Positions 11,481-24,228 of a DNA stretch of 64,000 nt are shown piece by piece. The stretch spans positions 2,418,001-2,482,000 of the forward strand of contig NC_089396.1 of NCBI RefSeq assembly GCF_003171515.1. The letters run 5' to 3'. Position 1 is the first letter of the stretch. Each line of letters opens with the position of its first letter. The notes under the pieces were generated by a model. It was given only the letters and a program-made list of their open reading frames with translations. It was not told where the DNA came from and did not search any database. Source of the DNA: Pyrenophora tritici-repentis (Eukaryota; Ascomycota; Dothideomycetes; Pleosporales; Pleosporaceae). The position numbers and the translations under genes were made by a program.

Positions 11481-12809
11481 TTAGATAAGGTGGGAAGCGC
11501 CGTGGCGACGGTGGAGGTGGCCACGAGGGAACTTGAGAGATCGCTTCGTTGAGGCGACAACGACGCCACCAGAGCAGGACATGCCATTTGCGAGAGCCTG
11601 AGGAACTGCGCATCCGTGGTTGCAAAGACCGAACATGTTGCCGCCCATGCACACGACAGCACCCTCGGTCTGGCACGGAGTGCAGTCTGCATTGCCAGCG
11701 GGAACACTGGGAGTGCTGCTGCTGTTGTCGGGCTGCTGAGGCTGCTGAGGAGCACTGCTGGGCTTGGAAGCAGGTGCGTCGGGTGCAGCGGCAGGTGTAG
11801 ATGGAGTAGCAGGTGCAGCAGGTGCGGGAGCAGCGCCAGGAGCGAAGACACCGCCGACAGGAGGGGCACCATAGGTAGGGCCACTGCTGGCAGGAGGGGC
11901 ACCACCATAGGTAGGAGGGCTGTTGGCAGGAGGTGCGGCATAAGCAGGGGGGCTGCTGGCGGGAGGTGCGGCATAGGCAGGAGGGCTGCTGGCAGCAGGA
12001 GCAGGTGCGCTGCTAGCGACAGGAGCACCGTAACCAGGGGCACTGCTTGGTGTAGGCTTCGAAGCGGGGGCTTGGGGAGATCCAAGTTGTCCGCTACCAG
12101 CACCCATCTTGGTCATAGTGCTGCATCCAACACCGCTGATCTTGCTGCCTGGGGTAGCCTGGAAACCGGTGACGACGTTCTTGCCAGGGTTAGGGTATTC
12201 GAAGTCCTCATTCTCGGCAGTGCTGCAAGAGGTATCAGGCAGGTTGGCGACGAACATGTCAGGGAGGCTGGAGAGGGCTGCGGAAACGCTCTTGGTAGAG
12301 GCTTTGGAAGATCCGCTACCGACTTGTACGGGCGCGCAGTTCATGTAGAATTCGCGGTTGCCGACCTTGTTGAGCCAAGTCCAGGCAAAAGTGTATCGAC
12401 CATCAGGCATGTCTTCGGGCATCTTGACAGGAAAAGTCGCTGCGCCGGTGCCTGATGGGGCCTCGGGTAGGTTAGCACTGACGTTGGACGGGCAGCCACC
12501 GATGACACTCTGGATGACCTTCCATTGAGATTTCTCGGTTGGCTCAGCGTCAGTGGTGAGAGAGAATTGGCAAGAACCGCCACCGTGTACTGCAGAACCC
12601 TGGAAAGAGACAACTTGGGTAGTGCCTGCGTCCCACTGATTCATCTCAGTGATGTCGTATACGCCAGCGCGTTGCTTGCAAGGGAAATCGCCTGGTGCCA
12701 ATGGAGAGCTGTTCAGAGTAGCCTTGCCGAAAGGAACAGGGTTGAGGATGGTCATGTGTGCCGTGGCACTGGCAGCGAGCGCCAAAAGGAGAGTGGCTTG
12801 GGAAAACAT
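11481..12809 (-). CDS. Secreted AA11-type lytic polysaccharide monooxygenase
   Basis: A single-exon gene for 442 residues. The signal peptide (residues 1-17) ends TA before His18, which would become the N-terminal histidine of the copper brace. The second brace histidine is probably His75 in the SAVHGGGSC motif, and the aromatic axial residue probably lies in the REFYMNCA motif. The family (AA11) oxidatively cleaves chitin. The catalytic domain spans about residues 18-230. It is followed by a Pro/Ala/Ser/Tyr linker of repeated SPPAYAAPPA-like units and a C-terminal Cys-rich segment (about 385-420, starting CTPCQTEG) ending in a basic tail. The linker repeats create long false frames on the other strand. 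AA11 rather than AA9 or AA10 is inferred from these motifs. Confidence 0.86.
   Translation of the reverse strand: MFSQATLLLALAASATAHMTILNPVPFGKATLNSSPLAPGDFPCKQRAGVYDITEMNQWDAGTTQVVSFQGSAVHGGGSCQFSLTTDAEPTEKSQWKVIQSVIGGCPSNVSANLPEAPSGTGAATFPVKMPEDMPDGRYTFAWTWLNKVGNREFYMNCAPVQVGSGSSKASTKSVSAALSSLPDMFVANLPDTSCSTAENEDFEYPNPGKNVVTGFQATPGSKISGVGCSTMTKMGAGSGQLGSPQAPASKPTPSSAPGYGAPVASSAPAPAASSPPAYAAPPASSPPAYAAPPANSPPTYGGAPPASSGPTYGAPPVGGVFAPGAAPAPAAPATPSTPAAAPDAPASKPSSAPQQPQQPDNSSSTPSVPAGNADCTPCQTEGAVVCMGGNMFGLCNHGCAVPQALANGMSCSGGVVVASTKRSLKFPRGHLHRRHGASHLI
11850..12035. repeat. Degenerate tandem repeat in the LPMO linker
   Basis: Imperfect units of about 40 to 48 bp (GGAGG(T/G)GC, then CATAGG/CATAAGCAGG, then (G/C)TGCTGGC) repeat about four times. 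They encode a Pro/Ala/Ser/Tyr-rich, probably O-glycosylated spacer. Confidence 0.75.
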
Positions 12810-15499
12810 TGTGATTTTTGAATGAATGGAGTGTGAAGAGTTCTTGTTTGATAATCGCTAGACCGGCTGAGCGAAGAAAGGAATGTTGTGAGTGGTTTTG
12901 TCTGAAGTTTGATCGAGTCGGTTGGGAGATGATATAGACGGGATGAGAAGATCGTCGAGTCTAGCTCTTCAGCAACGCGCAGTGATATAAAGAATGTGGT
13001 TTGCCGCAGGCAAGATGTTGAAAAGCAAAAGAAAGAGAAGAAGTACGGTACTGCTGTGGGTAACCTGTGGTGAGGAAGAAAGCAATGCGAAAGGGTAATG
13101 AGTTATATAAGGCTTGCCATGTCTGTTCACAGGCCTAGCTTGTGGCGATCATCAGGCATTCGCATACCCGTGCACAGAGTCAGGACACTGCCCCGGCGGA
13201 TCATGGTGGAGTTGCATAGGCTATTCGACGAGGCAAGGTCTCTCTTGCAACGATATACGGACTTGTGCGGTTAGTCTGCCCCTCGCAGTTTAGCGGTAAG
13301 GGTGTGGAGACGGGATAAGTGGTGCAACCTGCAATGTTGAATACTCTCGGCAGGTACGATACCAACGCGATTGGCCGTATGGCCAGGACAGGACAATTGT
13401 CTATGAAACAAAAGAGCGGAGATGGACCCAGTTGGGAAGCCACTTCGTGCGAGGCTTGAGGCAGGGGTGTAGTGACGGGTTTGAAGTTTGTGCCGGCGGC
13501 CTGTGGGTTATGCAGGGGCAATGTGGAATCCTGGCCTATCGATAACCCTAAAGCGGCCCAGGCTGGCCATGTGTCGAGATGCAGATCGCTTGTTGAAGCT
13601 GAAACGTCGACCTTCTTTCCAAGAGTAGGCTGCGGAGCGTCCTATTGGGTGCCACGCTCATCTCGACGCACACCTGGACTGGCTCTCATGTCTCGTCCGT
13701 GAACAAACCAGGTGGCACGATGCCGATATCTGCCAGGTCACGCAGCAGGCAGAGGACAGTAACCGCCGTCTATGCGACACGGGCGCAAGCTCGACTGCTA
13801 GCAACCGTCCGCATAGCAAGCAGACTGATGAAAGACATCTTTGATTGCAGGGCCTTGCGCCAGGCCGCATCTATGACATCGTACTTCATGCGTCGCAGCG
13901 TGGGTATCCCTCCTCGTGTGTGATGTCTTTTTTTGGCGCCCCATTTCTTTTAGCCGTTGTCACCGTTACCTCCTGCTCCTGTTAATGGTATATCAGGCCT
14001 GTATTATTGCCGGCGGGTCGGTTCCTCCATGGCATTGTGCAAAAGTTGCTAATCTGAGTGATCGACGTAATGCGGAGAAGGCGAGGCACCTCGTATCCAG
14101 GCGGCTGTGCCACAACGTGGTCGGCATGGTGTCGGTGTAGACGATGGAAGCAAGTCAGCGTAGCTTGGGCGGAAGCAAGACACCGAGAGAGCGTGGCTGT
14201 GGTTAGTTAGTGTGGTGGCGTAATTGTCAAGATCCGGCGGCAGCGACCCGCGGCCTCACTAGGTACCGACTGGTCAAGTGATCGTCCGCCACCTCGCGAT
14301 TGGAAAAGCGCCGTCGTTCTCAGACCCTCATCGCTTTTGCTGGCCATTGGGTGTACACAAACTCCAGCTTGTTTCACCAAATTTCTGGACGCGCAAACAA
14401 CCCACAACTAATCCATGGCTTTGCTGGACGAAGCGAGTAGGTGGAGACCAAAAAGGCTTGTGAGGCTTGGTTTCGGGCGCCCTATAGCCTACAGGCATCT
14501 GCCAGTCCATCGCCAGCTGCAACTTGAGAACGCCAACAGTGCGAAACAAAACCGCTGTATGCTCGCCGCCTATCGCGACCCACCTTGCCTGTCATTCATC
14601 GTGTTTAAACTTCTGAAACTGCGCGGTTTATGAAAACCGCTGGGGTCTCCATTTGCCAGACGAGTTCAGTGTTGTTGTTGAGGGTAGTGTGAGAGACGGC
14701 GCAGTTGTCAGAGGTTGACCTGGGCGCACATTCTTGCTACAGATGGAGTCAAGGGTAGTAGTCCGAACTTTGGGAGCGGATAGTCGACACATCCTTCCTG
14801 ACCAAGAGACAGATGAGAGGCATCGCTGCGCTCCATAGCTCTAGGCTTCCTCTCGCTTTTCCAAGCACATGGGCTTGAGCGCATCTTGTTGCAAAACCCG
14901 AAAAGCACTCTGATCCCACCTGGACTGTGACAAGTTGTGTCTCAAGAACGTCTGCATCTACAGTGAGTCTGAACACGCCCAATTTCAGTACTACAGCTGC
15001 CTTTACTGTAGGCCCAGAAAGGCTTGACTATCCGCCTTCCCCGCTCAGTCCGCGCGTTCCACACGCAAGCCTGTGACCCTTGCTCGTGTTGCCACTTCGA
15101 TAAAATGTATGACCTATAGAGACTAAAGGAGACAGCTCTGATCTTCCTTTCGAGACTATGCAATACGAAGAGAAAGCGCCAGAAATTGAACGTCATAACA
15201 AAATTCATTGAGGCGAGTTTAGGGCCGTATATCATGGCGATGAACAGACTTTGATCCACCCTTGGACATGCCTCATCTGCAGGCACGAACTACAACATGC
15301 AAGCTAGATCGCGAGCGTCTGCAATCGCTAGGGGCAACCGCGGAGAACTACAGGTCGCAGCATTTTCGATTCACCTTTCTTTTCTGTGCCCAGATTTCTT
15401 TTCTGACGCCGCTGTTTGGTCCGAAAGGCGCTACTGCAAACATGTGGTTGCTCTAAAACACACGCATATCCGGCCGTCGGCCGTCGGCCGAATCCCTAG
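12810..15499. other. 2.7-kb region without a recognised gene
   Basis: The first few hundred bases upstream of 12809 are likely LPMO promoter and 5' leader (GA-rich at 13015-13080). The rest carries only short frames on both strands with no recognisable motif, signal peptide or consistent splice pattern. I find no tRNA or other RNA gene. Confidence 0.5.
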
Positions 15500-18400
15500 T
15501 TATGGCTTGCGGAACAAGGGCAGTTTCTTCTCAAACCACGTAGTTTTAGTTCGCCGCCTGATGAAGGGTGTCCTTTCAATACCAATGTGGACACGCCCAT
15601 CTCCCCCTCCGATGAAGCTTCCGTATCCGTACCTTGTATCCAGCTCTCTCAAATGCTGTGCGCGGCCTTTCCTGTTGAGATGTGATGTGTTTTGCATGTC
15701 TTGGACGGCACTGCTTGCAGCAAAGAGCGCTACGAGAGAAGCAATAGACGTTGGTAAACGTGGCAAGTACTGGCCTGGTCGGCGCATGTAGACTAAGACA
15801 GCAACTATTATGTACGTGCCAAGGATAGCCTCAGAAATGGCAAACATCGGGGTTGATACGAAGACACGTTTCTCTGGATCTATTATCCAGCCTTCGATGG
15901 CAGATTGCAGTTGCTTAGTATTCGTTACGAGGAGGCGGTTCTTGTTAACACCAAGCCATATGGCAAAGAGGCTTGAGTATGCTTTGTTGACCGGGCCGGT
16001 AAGCATGTCGAAAGTCGGCACGGCGAGAGTGTTGTTGATCATGTCGCTATTGTTCGCAGCGCGAACGACGAAGTAGTTTAGGAAATCGTCGGCGAAGGAG
16101 TCGTTGTGCCAACCAGGGCTATGGCCTTGGAAAAGGTACAAACTAGATTGTCCTATCAAGTTTACAGGGTCATTGCTGAAAATCTGCCCCAAGGTATTGG
16201 TGTCGGCATCCGCGACGGTCTTCAAGTGTAGGTCCTTGGCTTTCTCTCGAAGTCGGCCGTCCGCATCAACGCGTATCCTGGCTGTACCAGTAATCCATCG
16301 GGGTTTGCACTGCATAAATGTAGCGTTTGCCGATGTGAGAGGCTGAGGGTGGATATCTCTGCAGTCTCGAGTACTCCTAAGCCACCCAAGCACGACGTTC
16401 TGCCTACACGCCTCTACCTCTGCACGTGTGGCATTGTAGTTTTTGGGTTTCAGCAACAGGACAAGTTCGGCTGCACTAGGGCCCCGAGCACAGCCGCTGC
16501 CGATACCTCCAGGTCTCAACAGCGTGTTGGGAAGTCCAGTGCATTGGAACCGAGACGAGCCTGAAGTGACCGTGATGTTGACTGATGGTACTATAGCGGT
16601 AATGCTGTTGGTGTAAAATTCGAGCCCGGCCTGGAAAGAGTTGCCAATTTCGAGCTTTGAGCAATCTAGCTCAGCGCCAAAGGCTTTTGTTACACCCTCG
16701 AAGACACTGCCATTGATCGGGATATTGTGGTCTGGTAGAAACGGTTGGTAGAACAACTTGTCATCTGTCCATGCAGGCAGTGGGGTGCCTCTCGTGTAGT
16801 TCGATTCGGAGACAAGAAATTGGTCTTGTCCGTCGCCACCCATGTAAGCTCCGGAAGTCTGCATAGATCCAAATATTTGCTGCGAAGGGTCGGGTCCAAT
16901 AGTTCCATTGATGGGCACGAATTTGAGATCAAGGGGAGACTTGAACATCGTTGAATGCCGAATGTCGACCGTGGCTTGGTTGAAAAGACCCGAGAGACTA
17001 ATTGCAAGCAAATTTGCAAGCAGTGCCATTGCACAAACAGAAGCAAGAACCAAGTGCTTTGAGCGCAAGGCCTTGAAGAGGGCTAGCTGCGGAGGTAAAG
17101 AACTGTAGTCGAGATCAATGGAGTTCTTTGCGTGGGCGTCGCAGTTTTGAAGTTCTTCGAGAGGCTGCAGCATACACAGTAGCCTATTCAAAAGCAACCA
17201 GATGGGCTCAATGAGTGTGGCAATAGCAGTAGGCAGGTAATTTTCGAGGATGTTCTGTACGAGCGAGTTCGAGGACGGAAGAGGGAGACCTATACATACA
17301 CGAATTAGTAAGACGTACTCAAAACTGGTAAAGCATGATCTACCCTGTAGCTTTGCTTTTGCGAAAAGGATGGCGAGTGTGACGACGAGCGCTGTAAACA
17401 GGCTCACCAACAGAAAAGCCATCCATATGCTAAACTCAGATGGTCTAACGGGTTTCGCAATTTCTGCGCTTGTGTTCTGTCGAGAAGGCACTGTCGTGGT
17501 CGGGATCGGATCCCCAAGCCCATCAAGAGATTGGGCATATTCAACGATGCTAAGGAATCAGTACCGTCTTCGGTAGAACATCATTTGAACATACCCAGGT
17601 TGAGAGCCATCATCAAAAAGTTTGTACCTCTTTTCTCCAATCAAGTCTCTTATCTCATCCATGGTGCAGCAGTCCAAGCTTTGAAAGTCAGCCAGTAAGG
17701 GTTGGCAGTCCGCTACCAACGACATGATGCTGGCAATCGTACTGGGATTCGAGCAAAGGTTCCTCTTCCGTGTGAACGTAAGGTACAGCAAAGCGATAGT
17801 ACAAAGCGATACGACTCCGAGAAAGCCTTCTACAATGTAGACGAACACCGGTTCGAGCACAACGGCCTCTGTCGTTACCTTTTGCTGCCCGAAAGTGCTA
17901 TCTGACGTATTCAATGCCTCCGCCGACGATGCATTGAGGACTTCCACCATAGCTCGAGCGAATATGAGGCGATATGCGTCCGCATACGATTTACTCAACA
18001 CCTGCCAATCGAGGTAGTCCTCCAGTGATCTATTTCCGGCCGCAACAGCTAAACCGACCATCGGCTGGACAGTCGCAATGCCATTAGGTCCGCTGGTCTG
18101 ACTGAGTTCACTACCCGCGATAATGTCGACGTAGCTGGGTGCTGATTTTGCTGGCAAGATATCGCTTCGGACCTCGTTGCCCAGAGAGCCAGATGTTAGA
18201 AGTGTCTCAAAGGTTGAGCTATTGAAAATTCCTGTTGCGAGCGCCTGTACGTCTCCCATTGGTTTCACAGCAATTGGCTTTTGCGTAAGCGCGTCGACAG
18301 TAGCAGAAACCGCTTGCTGGTGGTAACGAGGCTGGCAGTACACTGCCGTCACATCTTGCGGAGGATCTTCCTCTCGTTCCTGTTCCCCTAGTATCAGCGT

Positions 18401-19677
18401 AGTTGTTGGAACGAAGTCATCTTCCGAAGATTGGTGATTGAGTGCGAGCACAAATGAAGATGCATGTCGCTCGGCGTACCTTGTTCTCTTGAAACGCAGC
18501 GTAGAAAATGCTGCTTTGGTTCTTCGGGCATGCCCAGTCTAGCGAATAATCCGAAAATCCATTCGGATCGCTATAACCGACATACATGCCCATGTACTTC
18601 TTGATAGATAAGGTGTCTCCCTCCATACCTTGGTTTGGGTTTTCACCTCTGGTCAGATTCCCGGTAAGGCCAAGCGTGAAATTGCAGCCTGAATTGCTGA
18701 CAAAAAACACGTCTTCGGAATTGTCGGCTTTGTGTGAAACGTTTTCGCAATATAGATCCATGAAATACATGGTGGTTGCAGCAGTCCAGGTACTTCGGTT
18801 TGGCGTTTTCCCGCTGGCGTCTGCATCCAAGGAGGCACCAGTCTGCGCAAATGGCCGAAGCGTGTAATTGCGAGCCATGAAAGGAGGCAGTGTCTCGTTG
18901 AGAGCTGCAATTCCATACGTTGACTGAGCATAACGAAGAGTCAAGGTACGAGCCTGTTCTACTGAAGGAACAGATGAATTTGAAAAGGCGAAGGTTGCAT
19001 TCGTAGTGCGTGTAACTTGCTTGACGGAAAATATACCAGCTTGTGTAGGCACTAGTCCCCAGGTCACAAGTACAACAGCAATAGACGCCCAAAATACTGG
19101 CCAGTGTCTGCAATGGTCAGTATGGCGCGGCAAGTTTTGCGGAAGTGTTTTATACTGACCGGTCTCTGGCAGCTTTCATCGGAACGAGGGGAAGAAAGTC
19201 AAAAGGATACTGGAGCAATAAAGAGTCCTTTCCAAGAGCTCCTTCATCTTTACTCAGCTGATAGTACGGCTCCATACGCTTCGTATCCAAGTCGATCCAT
19301 GCCCAATACATGCTGAAAATTACAGAGAGAACCGTGGGAAAGTAAAGGTACAAAAAGGTGCGACTAATAGGCAGGTCACTGATGCGCGGCGCGAAGATGA
19401 TGCCACTGTCATGTTGGCTTTTGTGAAGTAGGAATTGTAGGACTGCGATCAACGACCAACATATCGCGATCGTCAATATGAGAACTGGTGTACGTAGCGC
19501 CGCTGGCTTCCAAGTTTTGGTAGCTATTCATTTGTTAACATCATGGGATTCGTGGAATTGCTTTAGTGGTAGCATACGTTGATCCCCTGAGCTGCGCGTA
19601 AAGATCGAAATGATGGTGTTTGACTTCTTAGGCCCGATCGTATGCGCCACGGGCGCTACTGACGCATCGGATGCCAT
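15500..19677 (-). CDS. DUF3433 multi-pass membrane protein
   Basis: Six exons, complement of 19578-19677, 19160-19523, 18480-19107, 17595-18379, 17344-17549 and 15500-17289, give 1290 residues. After a short Ser-rich N terminus comes TWKPAALRTPVLIL and the first membrane segment, then YYQLSKDEGALGKDSLLLQY, the signature of the fungal DUF3433 family. Large extracytoplasmic segments full of N-glycosylation sites (NATF, NYTL, NRSTW and many more) alternate with hydrophobic helices, and the C terminus is basic. The last intron (17290-17343) is 54 nt without a stop, so read-through would be open; its branch TTACTAAT and both splice sites are good, so I treat it as an intron. Function is unknown; a plasma-membrane or endomembrane location is likely. 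Confidence 0.88.
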
Positions 19678-20213
19678 TGTAAAGAAAAGAGAACGCCGCA
19701 GCGAGTAAGAAAAAGCGGCACGATGCAAGGGAACCCGGAAACAAATTCGTCTTGAATACAAAAAGACATTCTAACATGATGACAGGATAGATACTTAAGA
19801 ACGTGTTCGTGGAGCATACCGGTAGGCGCCCTCAAATCTCAAGGCGCGAGACTGCGCCGCATAGTTCAGTCGTACCAAATCATTTAGCGACAGCAACCCT
19901 AATTCGGACGGGAACCGCATCCTCGGAACACAACGATGCAGTGCAGTTCCTGCGTTCCCATGCGAGGCTTAAAATACGCGGGAAGTGGGTAACAGCTGTA
20001 CTGTTGAGGAAATGATCTAGGCACGGGTGGCTTCAGGTGGGACACGCCTTGAGACCCACATCGCGATGTCAGCCTCGCGTCGCGCCTTACAGAAGCACAG
20101 CATACTATCAACGGCCATGGGTAGTTGGTGCAATGTGTACTTTAACGGAAAGCCCCAACTTCGCGTCTCCTGTAAGCTTGTGAGCGATGTTAGTTACAGG
20201 CGTGTATATGCAC

Positions 20214-21338
20214 CTACCACCATGCGCGGAAGTCGACAGTTGATACATCAATTCCTAGCTCTTTCAATGCGCTAGTATCGAGATGGCAGTCGTAAGGCCT
20301 GATAGTGCCGTCTTTTGGTTCGACATCAGGTTTGGAGGGCGCCATGTTATCAAGTGGCAGGCCCATGATATCGGCAAAAGTCTGGCAGATCTGCCACTTC
20401 GTCATCCGATCCTCAGAACTGAATTGGAGAATGCCAGGAAGCTCTCGATCTCTGTTAGGCGCATCAGTATATCCCGACTGTGTATGGAAATACTTTATCG
20501 TAGTTGTGGGCTGGCTTACGCATTGACTGGATCAAGATATAGCTTCGCAATATCGCGACATACTCTGCCAACATCTTGGGTATTCGTTGGGTATCGAAGC
20601 GCGTAATCATCTACCTGGACCTTAGGCTGGCTGTCTTGAATTTGTTGGGCACTCCACAGCTGCGACATGAGGATATTGACTGCGCTTTCCTTGGGCTCAT
20701 CGCAAGAGCCGTACAGGATGGGGACTCGAAGAACAACAACTTTGTTCTTCGTACCAGCCTTTCTTGCGACATCGAGAACGGCTTGTTCGCCTTCAAGCTT
20801 GGTCTGGCCGTATCTAAGATTGCTGTGAGCTCCCTCTACACTGCTGTAGACTAGCAGCTTGGGAGACCTAGCCTGTGATATCACTTACAGATTTGGAGGA
20901 CTAGGTGTAGAATCCGTATTGTAAGGCGCGTCTCCAGGTCGGCCTGAAAAGACATAGTCGGTTGAGAGATATATGAGAAAGATATCTCTAGAGGTGGTAG
21001 CTTCGGCCAATGCTCGGCTGGAGTCTATATTGAGTTTCCTGGCTGCTTCTGGATTCGCCGTACATGAGTCCGGGAAGCGGTTCGCAGCGCAATGAACAAC
21101 GACATCCGGTTTAGTATTATCTAGCACAGTTTCGATCTCTTTCTCATTCAAAATGTCAAGCCTGACAACATCAGGTGACGCGATGCGGCTCAAGCCAGTA
21201 CCAACGGACTTCCAACCGTCCAAGAGGAACTCTCGCTGCACTTGACGGCCGAGTAGACCGCTGGCTTCACCTTGGGTCAGCCAGCAGCATTGAACGCTTT
21301 GAGGACTCTTTACCGCCAGTGACTAATGCCGTTTGCAT
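20214..21338 (-). CDS. MAT2B-like NAD(P)-binding protein (RmlD family)
   Basis: Four exons, complement of 21314-21338, 20889-21270, 20520-20813 and 20214-20451, encode 312 residues of an extended short-chain dehydrogenase fold. Residues such as HCAANRFPD, FLIYLSTDYVFSG, the NLYGQTKLEGE motif (Tyr-x3-Lys) and RVPILYG match human MAT2B, the regulatory subunit of methionine adenosyltransferase, more closely than bacterial dTDP-rhamnose synthases. The first exon is only 25 nt and reaches into the dinucleotide loop. With the acceptor I chose (21271) this loop reads TGGGEASGLLG, about four residues longer than usual. The gene is divergent from the CFIm25 gene with 307 bp between starts. A role in regulating SAM synthesis is inferred from similarity. 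Confidence 0.85.
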
Positions 21339-21645
21339 CGCTTTGATGCTGCAGAGGAAGTGGTGAATCTCAAGAATGTTGGGGTGGCCGCGCCGAGCGT
21401 GATGGAAGTGGTAAGCAAGTTCTGACGTCGTCAAAAGTCCCGATACCCAATGCGGCGTCTTTAGCAAGGTAGGTGCGACCAAAGATGGAGTAGTCAGCAA
21501 TGCTGACATCTGTGGGGGACAGAGCCGTGCACGGTCACGTGCTAGCGAGACAGCCCTAAGTGGAATCCCTGCAAGCTTGCCGCGGCCGCTCGACTGTCGC
21601 GATGTCGCAAGCAACTCGAACTATTCACACCCAATAACAGACAAA

Positions 21646-22618
<973 letters not shown>

Positions 22619-23340
22619 ACACTTCTGGTTGATTTTATTTTCGACTATTCCATCGGCCGAAACATACACGACGTTCAGTGCACGAACCATAGGAGCCGGC
22701 AAGCTGGACTACTCTTGTTGCTGTGATCTCAGTAATAGGGTAATAGGCATGAAAATTGATTGCGCTAAGAGCACATGGCTACTGTGTTTCCAAGCAGTGG
22801 TTGAAGGAACTGTATGTCACAGGGTTCAGTTCGCACTGTATTTGCTACGTATTAGGGGTAAGGATTGGTGAGAGATTGGGCGTTGAGGTGGAGACGAGAT
22901 GCCACGCACGGAAGCAGGGTCATAAGCTCATCATTTCTCTACACTGCTCCCATATATTACAAGCACAACCAGAAGTCTGTGGTGCAAATGCCGAGCGTTA
23001 CTGGTAATTTTGCCAAAAGAATATCCAACATGGTACATGATTTTGACGAGAACTCTACCAAGCTTTTTCACTCTTACCTCCCATGGTACAATACCCCTAG
23101 TCTAGCGAACTACACATAAAGTCCTCAGTTCCCCTTCAACACTTACTTTACCTTTTCTATCCCAGATCGAATATATCCCATTCCCACATCATCGTCTCCA
23201 TCTCTTCTACCAGAGACAACCCATCGAAACCACCACGAACGAATATTCAAACACCACATCCAACAACTACTCCCAAAAGTACTGCAACTCCACTCCCTCC
23301 GCAAACAACCACCCACTAACCCCCTTCATAGAACGCAACA
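22619..23340. other. Intergenic region
   Basis: This 720-bp gap holds the 3' flank of the CFIm25 gene and the C/A-rich leader of the small secreted protein gene (about 23110-23340). No other gene is seen. Confidence 0.5.
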
Positions 23341-23745
23341 ATGAAGTTCAGCTCCATTCTCACCGTCCTTACCATCGCACTCACCACCTCCGCCACGAAA
23401 GAAAAGAAGAAACCCACCTACGACTTGCCACCCTTGACCTCGCCACCCACCAGCGAGTACCAGATCATATGCGTCGGCGCGTGTGGCCGATGGACTGTAT
23501 CGCAGGCCATATCCAAGGACGTAGGCGAAAAATTTGCCTATGAGAAACCCGTGTGCGAGCGTTGCCTACCCGAGATAGTCGGTACACCATGGTACGAGTG
23601 CGCCGAAGCTCTGGCTACGAGCATAGCCGACTTGAAGTATCGCTGCCCGCATGTCTGGAAAAAGACTAATGGGCATTTTGTTGTCGATTTTAGAAAGATC
23701 AGGAAACCATCTAGTTTGGTATGGGGAGTGGGGAGTGGGGAGTAA
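23341..23745 (+). CDS. Small secreted cysteine-containing protein
   Basis: A single-exon, 134-residue protein with a clear signal peptide (about residues 1-18, MKFSSILTVLTIALTTSA). The mature part begins with a basic Lys run, then a Pro/Thr-rich spacer and six cysteines (CVGAC, CERC, YEC, YRC), which fits disulfide bonding outside the cell. There is no known domain that I recognise. The leader is C/A rich with a plausible start context (GCAACAATGA). Small size, signal peptide and even cysteine number are the usual criteria for a candidate effector, but a structural or antimicrobial role is equally possible. Confidence 0.75.
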   Translation: MKFSSILTVLTIALTTSATKEKKKPTYDLPPLTSPPTSEYQIICVGACGRWTVSQAISKDVGEKFAYEKPVCERCLPEIVGTPWYECAEALATSIADLKYRCPHVWKKTNGHFVVDFRKIRKPSSLVWGVGSGE

Positions 23746-24228
23746 CGGGGAGGGGAGAGTTTGTCTGAAATTTGGCTCTTTTTACTTGTTTGGTTTCGTG
23801 CAAGTTTGATGATCGCGGTATATGGTAGAAAAGATGGTTGACCCAGAGGTTTTTTCGATGACATTGAATTGCGGGACTTATTTTACCCTTGTGCTCGCAA
23901 AGTATTGGGCTGAGAAAATGTAGAAGCCCAACCACAGAATCATCCACTCCGGTTCGTTAGCTAAAGATACACCCAACATGTCTGATTTCCAAGCACTGAC
24001 TTTAAGAACACCTCACTCTCAAGTACGATATCATGGATGTAGACGCCAGGCATCGTACAGTATACACAGTCCAAGGCACACCTTCTCTAGACGTGACACA
24101 ATAAGACTCAGAGTGTCAAACATTTTTAATCGTCTTCATAGTAGTTACATACACGCTAGAACGAAGACATCTCAGCCATCCATGCTCTCAACGCCGACAC
24201 TAACAAAAGGGACTTGAGAGCACTATAC

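Noticed and set aside
11616..12455. A 279-codon plus-strand frame opposite the LPMO gene
   Set aside because: It is the antisense of the GC-rich catalytic and linker coding sequence, with Arg/Gly/Ser-biased composition and no motif.
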